NCBI GenBank assembly: GCA_946811695.1
Contig: OX328124.1
Coordinates: forward strand, 34,370,203 to 34,434,202
Reading direction: 5' to 3'
DNA length: 64,000 nucleotides
Origin: Gonocerus acuteangulatus
Lineage: Eukaryota > Arthropoda > Insecta > Hemiptera > Coreidae
The position numbers were made by a program, and so were the translations under genes. This document shows, piece after piece, positions 10,201 to 21,000 of the stretch. Under the pieces are notes generated by a model that was not told the origin of the DNA, did not search any database, and saw nothing but the letters and a program-made list of their open reading frames with translations. The stretch's first letter is position 1, and each line of letters starts with the position of its first letter.

Positions 10201-10967
10201 TTTGTGGTTGTGCATGGACTATAAACGGAGTTGTAAAGAAGTGCACACTTCGCCGTGAAAATTCTATTTATACAGCTGAAATGTACTCAATATTCCGAGC
10301 GATAAATGATGCTCTCGCTTCATCTGAAGACAGTTTTATAATAGCCACAGACTCCTTTAGTTGCCTACAAAGCCTGAGCAAACCCGGAGGCAAGAAATTT
10401 TGGCTTGCAAATAAAGTAACTGCCACACTGAGGAACACGAGCAAGAGCATCATTTTCATTTGGGTGCCATCACATATGGGCATAAGAGGAAACGAGCAAG
10501 CTGACGAAGAAGCTAAGAATGCATTACAGGACTCAGTCAGGCTAGAACCATTCCTCTCTCAAAGAGATTGGAACCATTACCATCGGAAGAAATTAATGAA
10601 GCAATGGGAAATTACCTGGTCAACCAGCAGTAGCAAACTATCTAAGATTATAAAGAAGGTTGGACCCTGGTATTCGGCTAACAGAAAAAACCGAAGAGAA
10701 GAAATAGTTCTAGCCAGACTGAGACTAGGCCACAGCAAATTGACCCATTCTTATTTATTAACAGAGCTTTACCCCCCTACATGTTCTCCATGCGACAATG
10801 CTCCCCTCACTGTGGAACACATTCTCACTGAATGCCACCAATTTACAGAGAAGAGGAAAAAGTGGAAACTGGAGAGACATCTATCAGAATTATTGGGAGA
10901 AGACTCAAGAAGTTTAAACAAAATTTTAGAATTTTTAAAAGAAATCAACATGTACAGTTTCATTTAA
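7290..10967 (+). CDS. LINE ORF2: endonuclease, reverse transcriptase, RNase H
   Basis: An intact frame of 1225 residues. The N-terminal AP-endonuclease-like domain (about 8-225) has ILQWNCAG, the catalytic Glu in IQESH, ILGDFNANSPAW and GSDHFPI. The reverse transcriptase (about 450-750) has LNDFRPISLL, CGFRKSHSTVDQL, FVDIEKAYDMMW, GTPQGSPLS and the active-site FADD. RNase H (about 950-1080) has YTDAS, TAEMYSI, ATDSFS and a HMGIRGNEQADEEA helix. The C-terminus carries a zinc-like motif CSPCDN...HILTEC. ORF2 nicks the target and copies the LINE RNA in place. All catalytic motifs look present, so it could serve in trans. The segment 7831-8142 is duplicated in ORF1. Confidence 0.95.
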   Translation: MSKNNFYKILQWNCAGLFRHYENFSLILSKEEPQCFCIQESHQATSSSLTVKGYKLYRKDRICSRKWGGVAVLVRDDVYSEQVPLSTDLEAIAVKLYMQNPITVGNIYIPQSQTISYSQLQNLIDQLPRPCAILGDFNANSPAWKSDKSDGRGQIVVKLVEQNSHLAILNDGSSTHFVARDGSFSAIDLSIVDCRLLPDCNWTVLQDLHGSDHFPIRLTITNSIDLYQVNVSEISYRWKFNLANWENYPRNISQAIGTLSGNNINEKLSNFNKSIIESAEMSIPKSRPTKRKRLVPWWNNEWYEAVKQKKKALNKYRRTKSIEDCIEFKKLRAIAKKTIKDSKKKSWLAFTESINSETPIAQIWAKIRSIQGKKSSSIITGIKIEDTVITEPQQIVNNLGQHFEEKSSSSNYEKTFLERRKEFADPLLSIDSCNDEYYNAFFSLQELDETLLTCKSQSAPGPDHIPYELLKKLPEKAKIILLDMYNEIWRQGTIPKLWNTAIIHPIKKQTNALLLNDFRPISLLCCSSKIMEKMVNRRLIETLEKMEKIDPRQCGFRKSHSTVDQLVLLESYIQNAFSNNQHVISIFVDIEKAYDMMWRGRVLAILKSWGFNGRIMKYLEAFLTERLFHVRINHSISAIFQQENGTPQGSPLSVTLFLVAINGILSCLPASVQGGLFADDFVFYFAHESMEFIQWKLQNAINNLLLWCEITGFKISFAKTRGVHFCRKRKCRLNPNLMAAGKPILFSDTIKFLGLIIDRRLTWSEHFKYLRFQCLKRMNILKAASNRNWGSDRSTLLNLYRTLIRSKLDYGSVVYSSASTRTLNVVHNAGIRISTGAFRTTPVESMYVESGEPSLEIRRSILTLSYASKIYSNPSHIIFSLLNKPGRVGFRGRLENLIDHLGAERLTPVEESIHLYPSWYPVNIIVDLSLHQTTKQDINPMILHAMLRERQEIYEKRTWIYTDASKTVDSICGCAWTINGVVKKCTLRRENSIYTAEMYSIFRAINDALASSEDSFIIATDSFSCLQSLSKPGGKKFWLANKVTATLRNTSKSIIFIWVPSHMGIRGNEQADEEAKNALQDSVRLEPFLSQRDWNHYHRKKLMKQWEITWSTSSSKLSKIIKKVGPWYSANRKNRREEIVLARLRLGHSKLTHSYLLTELYPPTCSPCDNAPLTVEHILTECHQFTEKRKKWKLERHLSELLGEDSRSLNKILEFLKEINMYSFI

Positions 10968-10976
10968 TTATATAGT

Positions 10977-11039
10977 CACCGCTAATGACTTTTGTTGAAG
11001 CGGTGTAAAACCATAAAATTAAAAAAAAAAAAAAAAAAA
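10977..11039 (+). promoter_or_regulatory. LINE 3' UTR hairpin and poly(A) tail
   Basis: CACCGCT (10977-10983) pairs with AGCGGTG (10999-11005) around a 15-nt loop, 10 nt after the ORF2 stop, followed by a short AT-rich stretch and an A run (11020-11039). Such 3' stem-loops are recognised by the reverse transcriptase in several LINE groups; here the role is inferred from position. Confidence 0.6.
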
Positions 11040-11040
11040 T

Positions 11041-11504
11041 CATTGTTTGTTTACAATAACATTTAGATTCAAATTTTCGCGCGTCACTACTGGTACTTTT
11101 GTCACACTGGCATGGCCGATTTGAGACCTACACTTTTTTAGCATTGGATGATAGATAACACTCCCTCCACTATCTAGTAACTCAATGTTTAAAACTACCT
11201 ATATAATGTTTTTTATAAATGGACGTTGGAGACTTTTTTTCTTAAGCATGTGCTAGCTTTATTTTAATGTTAGCATCGTAATATTTTATAAAATACAAAT
11301 TAATACCACATGAAGTTTTTTTTTTATATATATTTCCCGTGAAAAATGAATATAAAGTCCGGGGGCACTAAATGGTCAAATAATGTAAGAATGCCACATG
11401 TGTTTTGAAAATTAGTTTAAAATTTCTTAATAAAGTAAATTCTTTTTTCTCCAAAGTTATAAAAATGGTAAAGTTTCTTGTGAGTTTTCTACTTTCATTT
11501 TCAG
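11041..11504. other. Spacer or intron 5' of the first recognised CFAP92-like exon
   Basis: AT-rich. No start exon fitting the phase of the exon at 11505 was found. Confidence 0.4.
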
Positions 11505-14500
11505 AAGATAAATTTAACTCAGCCAGTAAAACGAAAACCAGAGAAGAAAAGCCACTGAATTTTATTCAGTTGACAGAAAATTTCTACGTGTCTCTTATAG
11601 CACCTGAAAGTGGCAAAAAACTTACAAAAACAATAACGTACAAGCTGCCATGTCAAAAGTCCACGGAGACAAAGATTACTGTCATCTGTTGGAAACATAT
11701 GGCAAAGGTAATAGAATTCTGTCAAAAACATGATGTTTTATTTATATCCCCCAAAAAACATAAATGTGAAATAGAGGCCAAGTTCCTGCCCCCACAAAGA
11801 AACACTCCCTTCCTCAAAAATATCCCCTCCTAAAACCCCCCAAAAATGCCTTACCATTCTACACTCCAAAAAAGTAGTATGAGTTGGTGTATTAATTCAA
11901 CCAAAAATATTTGCCAATACAAGAGATGATACAAGAAAGAAATGTCCAAGTTCATTACTTGGAAGACCTCATAGTTACTTACTAAGAACAGTAAAGACAC
12001 GTCTACTGACCTTTAAAAACAACAATAAAAATACTTATGTCCAGTTACTAAAATGTCACTTTCCTCAACCAGGTATATTCTTAAACTTGGCAATGTTTTT
12101 TTTTTTGTGCCGAAATTATCTTTAGAGAAAAACTAAACATTGCCAAGTTTAAGAATATACCTGGTTGAGGAAACTGACGTTTTAGTAACTGGACATAAGT
12201 ATTTTTATTGTTGTTTTTAAAGGTCAGTAGACGTGTCTTTACTGTTCTTAGTAAGTAACTATGAGGTCTTCCAAGTAATGAACTTGGACATTTCTTTCTT
12301 GTATCATCTCTTGTATTGGCAAATATTTTTGGTTGAATTAATACACCAACTCATACTACTTTTTTGGAGTGTAGAATGGTAAGGCATTTTTGGGGGGTTT
12401 TAGGAGGGGATATTTTTGAGGAAGGGAGTGTTTCTTTGTGGGGGCAGGAACTTGGCCTCTATTTCACATTTATGTTTTTTGGGGGATCTCATTACTTTTT
12501 TCTAAGTATTAAATAGAATTTAGTTTCCGCATACCTACTGGCTTTTGTACTTCATGTAAAACCAGGGTCTTTGGATTCTGCATAAGGTTCTCCTTACTGC
12601 TTGATATTTGATACCAATAATCAACCTACATACATCTAATCACTAGACTAGAAAAGTTAGAAGCTCTTCCAGATGACATTACTCTAGAGGACAAATTGAT
12701 TGCTCTCTTAACTACACTATTACACTGTAAATCACAGGAACCTTATCCCGAGGATAAAGATCACAATAGGGAAAGTGCAGAAGGCCTTCAAGAAAAATAT
12801 AAGAACAAAGACGATACCTTTTGGGTTTGTGATCCTAAACGTTGTAATTTAGATGGCTCGACTTTGAAAAACTTAGTATCTGCTTTGAAGTATATTATGC
12901 AGTGAACCCCTACGACTTTATTTACTACATTTAAGAAAGAAGTCACAACTGTTTTTGTTAAGATGCGTCGAAGTGTTTTTTCAAACATCAAATATAGGTT
13001 CTCCTTACCAAGACGATTCATTTGATACCCCACATGATGGGTTTCAGAAGAAATGATGGCATTTCGATGGAACAAAAAGAACAAAACGTCATAGGTAATA
13101 TGACACTCCCGTATCAAGACCTACCTGCGTGCCAAGTTTGGTCAAAATAGGCCAAACGGTGTGAATTTGTATAAGGAACAAACATTTAGACAGACAGCTG
13201 AAAGACCTTTTTTACCTAGCCTAGTGCATTCCCCGGACCAAGACCTACCCGTGTGCCAAGTTTGGTCAAAATCGGTCAAATAGTGTGAATTTCTGTAAGG
13301 ATCAAACATGCAGACTGCTGGTAGACGATTTTGACTAGCCTATGACACTACCCGGATAAAGACCGACATGTGTGTCAAATTTTGTCAAAATCGGTCAAAC
13401 GGTGTGTATTTGTATAAGGAACAAACAGACAGACAGACAGCTGATAGACAATTTAACCTAGCCTATGATTCTCCCCGTATCAAGACCCATCTGTGTCCCA
13501 AGTTTGGTCAAAATCGGTCAAACGGTACGGATTTGTAAGAGGAACAAACATACAGACAGACAGCTGGTATAAGATTTTTACCGAGCCTATATGCGCCTAA
13601 TTGTTTCTTAAAACATCAAATATAGGTTCTTCATACCGAGACAATTCATTTGATACCCCACATCATGGGTTTCGGACGGAATGACGGGTTTCCGAAGGAA
13701 GTACAAAACTGGAACGCCCCCGCCCCAGAAGCGGAGTCAAAGACAACTTTTCGCGATTTTTCGATTTTTCCCTTTAATAACGTCTTCATATCTATCTTCA
13801 TGCAAAATTTCAAGTCTCTAGCATCATGGGAAGTGCCTAATAATTTTGATGAGTCAGTGAGTGAGTGAGTGAGTGAATGAGTGAGTGAGTCCTATAAATC
13901 CCGATTTTCGATCGCTTATATCTCAGAAACTATTCGATTTAGAATTATGAAAATTTCCAGTTTTACTCACATCTAGTAGTCTAATACCTGTGTAAAATTT
14001 CATAACTTTATCTTTACCTGGTTGAAAGTTATGAGAGGGTAAAAATCGGCTCTAAGACCGCCTGTAATATACACACAGTATGCTTAGGCAGGAACTTGGC
14101 CTGGCGCACTACCGTGCGCCTAGATTTTGTTCGTCCTAAACGAGACATAATCAGTTTTTATTGAGTCAGTAGCGTGTTGCTCATTGAAATAGCAATGTAA
14201 ATGACGGACTCGTCGGGAATAATCCCGTAGAATTTCGCGCGTGCCGGATTTGTACTAGTCCATCCAGGTGAACGGTATATTTTTTGCTTGTCCAGGCTGC
14301 AAAACTTAATAAATATTTGGATGGAAATTAAGTTTAGGAAACTAATATATTATTTATTTAAATTTTAACGTCCACATATACATAATATAGCACTTTGTGA
14401 CTATTTACCTATAGGTTACTATAATTTTCCTGCCAGGATAGGGCTGATGGCTTTTCATTTCTCAAAAGAAATTATTTTAACAACTCCATCAATAAGATCT

Positions 14501-15025
14501 TTAAGAATAGCGAGATTTAGGCACCACAATGCAGAGACGTTCAATAGCGGAAATCTTTATATATCCTGTCTTAATCCAATATCCTCCCATCCTATTTCTT
14601 TTTATTGAAGAAAATTTGTTAAACAACTTGACTTTAAATTAAATTCATAATTCATTACTACGCACATATTTCAAGGTGTTATGTTATGTTTTCTTTTCAC
14701 AGAACCGACAGGCTGGTTTTTTAGAATCCCATTAATGCCATAACATAGAAGCTATTGGAGGAAAGAAGGGACAATTACATTACAGAATTACCATAATTTA
14801 ATGCTCTTTTAAAAAGTATTCTATTGTGAAGTACGTAATTCATTTTAAGGTAGTCTTGAAGAAGGATGTGCATACATTTGAAACTGTTCATTACGCTTCT
14901 CGTTGCTGGGTTGCTTTCACTGTATCTCACCGAATGAATTCCCAAGACCCGATTCATCTGGAGACTGTCCACTCAAGTACAATTGACTTTAAATTTTCAG
15001 AAGATCAAAGCCATACTACAACGAA
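11505..15025 (+). CDS. CFAP92-like exons 1-2 found: DUF4550-like block
   Basis: Exon 11505-11707 ends in frame after TKITVICWKHMAK. Exon 14850-15025 continues VVLKKDVHTFETVHYASRCW and ends TTTK across the next junction. Together they give the pattern of a beta-rich block around 'KxxVxxxxxxAKV' and a 'CWVAF' segment that resembles DUF4550. The acceptor of the second exon (TTTTAAG) has a weak pyrimidine tract. The 3.1-kb intron between them holds the large palindrome and several repeats. Confidence 0.6.
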
Positions 15026-18000
15026 GTGAGTATCTAAATAAATAATAAGAAAAGAAACTGATGAGGGCGGGGTCTCCTTGTGGCACTGTGGCTAGCATCT
15101 TGGCTTCTCATGCGGGAGATGTAGGTCCGTGTCGTCTGGAAGTGAGCAGAAAGTGGGAAACTGTCATAGTTTTTGTTTTTCGCTTCATAGCTTTAAGATA
15201 TAAGATCTTATATAGCATTCCTCTAGCAAATGATTGCACGAGTTCTTTAACCACCAAAATTGGTCCACCTAGAGGGGGGGGGGGGTATTCTGGACCCATA
15301 TTTCTAATTTACCCACACCGTTCGTATTTTTGTTTTTATATTGACATCGCTGTCGTGACATCGCTGTACTCTCTGGACTGTCACAGTCCCGGGCTCTGGA
15401 GATTGTGGACGCCCTCCCGGGGGAGGGGGCGAGCACAACTCCCAGTAGAGCCTTGCATGATTAAGTTTCCCTTGTTAAAGCATTTTTACGAAGAGAGCAG
15501 TGCAGCGGTGTCGCGGTGGTTCTGGGCTCGGACGGTGCCCTTTCCGCGGTGTGGGCTGGAGGCTTATAGATTTTTTTTTTTTTTTTGTTTAATTTTTTTT
15601 TTCCTTTTTCTTCTTTAATTCAATTATTCATTTTCTATATAATATAATTAAAAAGTGTATTTAAGAGGTTCCTTCCTTTCGTTGGGTGCCCATGACCTCC
15701 CGCAGTTGAATACACCCTTCAGAACGATAAAAAAAAAAAAAAAATCCTAACAGCATGCAACTTTATTTTAGTCATTTTATATTAAATATGTACTAGTCTA
15801 CATTTCGTTTAATTTTCACCTATATCCATTTTTTAGCACTTTCCTCCGAAGGAAAGTAGCTATTGAGGTTGGACTCATGACGGAATTTTTGAAAAAGTTC
15901 TTCAAATCTTTATCGATCCTACCTAGTAGACACCGAAAATGACCCCGTGCGTGCGTGCGTGCGTGCGTGCGTGCGTGTGTGTCACATCGTCCACCGGTAG
16001 GGGGAGGGGGGGTTTACCCCGAACCCAAAACACAAATTTGACCATGCCAGCCGTAATATTTGTTATTTTTCAACGAAACTTGGTATTCGTAGTGGTAATA
16101 TAGAGAGAAAAGTGAGATATAAAAATAAACTAAATCTGTTCATAAGGAGCGGGGGTTTACTTCGGACCCACAATACCAATTCGCGAAATCCAGCCGTGAT
16201 TTTTGGTATATTTCGACGAATCTCGGTATTCGTTGTGGTAATCTACAGGTAAATATGTGTTGTAAAAATAAACTAAATCGGTTCATTAGGTCGTAATTTC
16301 TGTTGTATTGTAATGAAACGCAGTATACGTCGTAGGTAACTCATGAGAAAGAAGTGTTGTAAAAATGAGCTGAATCGGTCAATCGGAAAGGAAGGGGGGT
16401 TTACTTTGTTATATATTTCAATATAAAAGCCCACCAGACGTAGGTTCACAAAGCCGCCGCAAGGAGCGCTTTCTACCACTAGAGGGACTGTATCCTGTTC
16501 CTGCGTTAGATCAAAATACGATAATATGAGGTTTTTTGTATTTATTACGTAGTGTAATAGGTACCATGTGTAAACATAACTCTGGAAGCAAATTGATAAT
16601 TGATCAGTTACTCATTAAAAAATGAAAAGAGAACTATTCATGTTTTTATTTTATTTATGTAGGGTATTTTAAGCAAATGGTTCTGGAAAGCAGTCTACAC
16701 TACCCAAATTCCGAGGAAAGTGCTTAGTTATGCAGCTCCTGCGTGACGGACTTTTCCTAAGTGCATCCGATAATTCGATATGCATCAAGTCCCGAACGTG
16801 CCGGATTAAAGGAAGTTTACTGTATTCCATACCTCCTAAATGGTACCCCCCCCCCCCAGAAATTATTTCCTATATACGTCCGTGCCAAAACACCCGTTCT
16901 CCGACGCATGTGTAACTGACCTAGAGACCAGCTCCAGAAGTAGTTCATCCAGAGATTGAAGACACAGTTACATTAGACAATTTATTAGCAGGGCCGCCAC
17001 ATGGAGGGGACAGCCGGGTACAGTTGTCCCGGGCCCGGGTCGGGCCCGGCTAATTGGAAAAAATGTATAGGTTATGGGCTTGTAAAAAAAAATGGGGTTT
17101 AGAAATATAGACGGTCGTAGCCTATATTTATTGGAATGGGATCTATATTTTTTTTAAAGGAAATAAACGACAAAACAAGTGCAGTCCCAGAATATTATAT
17201 TTCATTAGGAGTCGTAATAAAACTACAAGGACCGAGAGTGACCTTTGCTGCACCGATTGTCGACTTTTATTCTTATTTCGCTCAAAATTCAAGATGAAAA
17301 TAATTTTAAAATGTCAAAAGTCCTATAGCAAAGTACTAGAATTTTCAGTCTGGCTCTGAGAAGTGGGGGCCTGGCTCTGAGAAGAGGGGGCCCGTGATCT
17401 GGTCCCGGGCCCGGCTCTGAGATGTGGCGGCCCTGTTTATTAGAAATGTATTTTTACATTGTTGCAAATTCAAAATAAAGAAATGTGTATATATATAAAA
17501 CAAGTATTACGAATTCTCAATTACTTAATTTTGCTCAACTCCTAATTTTGTGTTCTGAGGACTGTTGGTGAAAAGGAAAGCGTTTATTACCGACTACGCC
17601 CAGAAGAATCGATTGACAATTTCAGATTCAGGCCCGTTTTCCAAACCGTCAAAAGTGATTCACCAAGATCTGTAAAGAAAAAAGGTAAAAAAGCTGGGAT
17701 CATCAGTGGTGGCTCACCGACGTATGAATCTATTGAGTCCGGTATGAATCCAGTCATAGATTGGAATATACCATTCAACTTATTGACATTTAGAAAAAAA
17801 ATGTAAGTAATGTAGTAAACAAATTGAAAGCACAAAAATCACATAAATTACCTACTTCGCATGTACCTACATATATTGCATACGAAAATCATTGAGGGAA
17901 ACTTGTCCACTAAGGGTTTCAATTATTTTTAGTATGATAATTACAACTTACAAAGTATAAACGGAATAAAAAAATATAAAGAAAATATTTGATAATTCTG

Positions 18001-21000
18001 AGACATTAGCGCCCCAACTCGGATTTTTGTAAAACTACACCTACTGCTCCATTTCAATCTAACAAAGAATAAAACCGTGAAAAAAAAATGTCGTCAAGCA
18101 CATTAACAATATTTTTTGAAAGCAGAAACAATAGAGTTTACCTAGGTACTTTTAAAATGGCCTTAATTTACCGAAAATCACATTTAAATATATATTTATA
18201 TAGAAGGCATGTGTCGCGAAGTATGGGGGAATGTTCGGCGATATGGAAATAGAAACAACATTTTACTGGCCATGTCACAGAATTTAGGTTAAAGAGGAAG
18301 CATCCTGATTTTTAGAAACGAATCCATCATATATTTATAGCGATTGCAAAATGTACTCTGGGTACCATTAAAAAAGAAAATCGGAGCAAACTAGCGTACG
18401 AACATATTCGAAACATTCACGATGTAATATATTGAAAAATGGCCTTATTCTATACTTTATTTAAGGAATTTTTGGCTATTCTAAAGAGATTAGAGTTGCG
18501 ACTTCCGTACCGTCCAAATGCAAATGCAAAGTATCGAATCTGAAAAAAAGAGATTTTTCATATTCGATAGTTGGAAATAGTAGGGACGATATTATGAAGA
18601 TTCTTTCCCGGACTTAACGTTTGCTATCAAAATCAAGATCAAGAAATGTGCTGTAAAAATAAGAAAATCCAATGCATTAATAGTAGGCTTTAACCTGAAA
18701 CTTACTCCAAGTTAAAATGTCCGATGGGCCATAAGTATTGTTACATAAGCACTTATGGAGGGGAAGGAAAAGCCTATATGTGTGTCATGTAATGAACCGA
18801 TTTCTGTGCGGCATATCTTCGAGTCTTGCAGGTTATACGAAGAAGCCCTAGAGAAGAACGAAATTCCAAAAGATATATCTGAAGCACTTGCAGACAACCC
18901 CTCCATGGTGGACAAAGTATTAAATTTTCTTAAAAAATCAAAATTATACACAGAAATATAGCAAAAAAAAAAAAATAAATAAAAAAAAAAAAAAAAATAA
19001 TGATAAAAAAAAAATAAATAAAAAAAAAATAAAAAAAAAAAAAATAAATAAATAAATAAATAAAAATAAATAAATAAATAATAAAAAATAAAATAAATAA
19101 TTTCTGTATATATTCTTTACCTTGAACGCAGATGCATTGATTGCGTATAGTTTTAAATAATATGCCGTTACGGACCAAGCTCATATCACCATAATTATTA
19201 TTTTAGCAGTATCCATGTAAAACAATTATATTAGCCATAGCAGTTTCAGAACCATTTTTAAAAACCCTTTTTGAACATTATATAACATTACAACTTAAGA
19301 GCATCCTCGACAATATATGTAGTGCATACCTTTATAGTACAAAATAATTTTCATTGAAAAACACTTTACAGGACGATGGTAACCTTTGACGTTCTTCGTC
19401 CTTAAACCCCATTCATACATACATACATAAGCACTTATACATCAATTGATTTCATTATAAGATATTTATTATTTTTCAATTGCAGTCACACGAAAGAACA
19501 CATCAAACAATGTTTAGACCAGACACACTTAATAAAAATAATAAAAACACTTAAATGTCTGCTTGCTCCTCAGAGATGTCTAAGAAAGTCAAGTTCGCTA
19601 TCAGGAAAGTCTCAAAAAGACAAGGGATCGTCAAGCGATACCATTTCATTCGAAGTAGAAAAATTATATTTCCGTGAGTAAAATACCAGTTTTGATTAAA
19701 AAATAATAATAATAAAATACCGCTTTAAAATAATGAATTACTATCCCCCCCCCCCCCACAGCTCTTCAAACTTTTTATTTAACTTTTCAACGTTTCATTT
19801 ATTTACAAATTGAAATTGAAATTCGATATAGCTATTTATATTGTTATTTAATATGCGGCAGAATTACCTCAAAACGCATGTAAAAATAAATACATCTTTT
19901 TACGGTTTTATTATTTTTCAATGCTGCAAACCCTGTTCTATGGGATATAGAACTTGAAATTATGTGGATTTTTTTTATTCAATAAATTTGCTGGCATTGT
20001 TAATGTTTTCCAATTTAAAACTTAAATCCCAAACTGTTCTGTTTAAATCCTTCTCCAAAACTGTTCAGGTATGTATTGTTGTAAGGAGTGGCTTCCCGAG
20101 GTGCTCAGATATGAATTGTTGTAAGGAGCATCCTCCTTAGGTGTTCAGGTATGCATTGTTTCAATGAGCCTCTTCCTTAGGTGTTCAGGTATGTATTGTT
20201 CTAAGGAGCCTCCTCCTTAGGTGTTCAGGTATGTATTGTTGCAATGAGCCTCTTCCTGAGGTGTTCAGGTATGCATTGCTGCAATGAGCCTCTTCCAGAG
20301 GTGTTCGGGTGTGTATTGTTGCAATGAACCTCTTCCTGAGGTGTTCAGGTATTTATTGTTCTAAGGAGCCTCCTCCAGAGGTGTTCAGGTATTTATTTTT
20401 CTAAGGAGCCTCCTCCAGAGGTGTTCAGGTATGCATTGTTGCAATGAGCCTCTTCCTGAGGTGTTCAGGTATGCGTTGTTGTAATGTGCCTCTTCCTTAG
20501 GTGTTCAGGTATGTATTGTTGTAAGGAGCCTCCTTCTGAGGTGTTCAGGTATGCGTTGTTGTAAGGAGCCTCCTCCTGAGGTGTTAAGGTATGCATTGTG
20601 GCGAGGAGCCTCTTGCCAAGGTGTTCAGGTATGCTTTGTTGCAATGAGCATCCTCCAGAGGTATTTAGCTATGCATTGTTGTAAGGAGCCTTCTCCAGAG
20701 GTGTTCAGATATGCAATGTTGTAAGGAGCCTCCTCAAGTAGCGCACATTGCTGTATGAGTTTCCTAGGAGGAGCTCTTGTAAAGCAACATAAGTAGGATC
20801 GAACCAACAAATATTTATATTTAATAATCTTTTTTTTTTTTTTAATTAACATATTTATTACTTTTATAGAAGATATGATGAATTACAATTATATTGTTTG
20901 AGATTTTAAATACAAATGCCTTATTGCAGAAAAATCTGTTTGGACTATTGAGAGTAAAACAAAAGGTGCAGATCAAACTGTTTATTTATCTGTTTTTTCA

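Larger units (their letters stand above)
5258..11039 (+). mobile_element. I-type non-LTR retrotransposon, near full length
   Basis: About 5.8 kb with 5' UTR, ORF1 (CCHC protein), ORF2 (endonuclease, reverse transcriptase, RNase H), a 3' hairpin and a poly(A) tail at 11020-11039. The RNase H domain and the CCHC ORF1 point to the I superfamily (I, Nimb or related). The right end is clear from the poly(A). The left end is uncertain: the 8-mer CATTGTTT occurs directly after the tail at 11041-11048 and again at 5250-5257, so it may be a target site duplication placing the 5' end at 5258. The copy looks young because ORF2 has no stop. It lies between CDC123 and the first recognised exon of the CFAP92-like gene, about 650 bp upstream of CDC123. 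Confidence 0.85.

Noticed and set aside
12654..12905. Additional CFAP92-like exon
   Set aside because: No donor gives a phase compatible with 14850 or 17560, and the neighbouring exons already join in frame without it.
15061..15618. 185-residue open frame
   Set aside because: It covers a SINE head, a G run and a T-rich end. The composition is not protein-like.
20061..20740. CRISPR-like regular spacing
   Set aside because: All 40 bp of each unit are repeated, with no unique spacers, and the context is a eukaryotic intron. It is a minisatellite.
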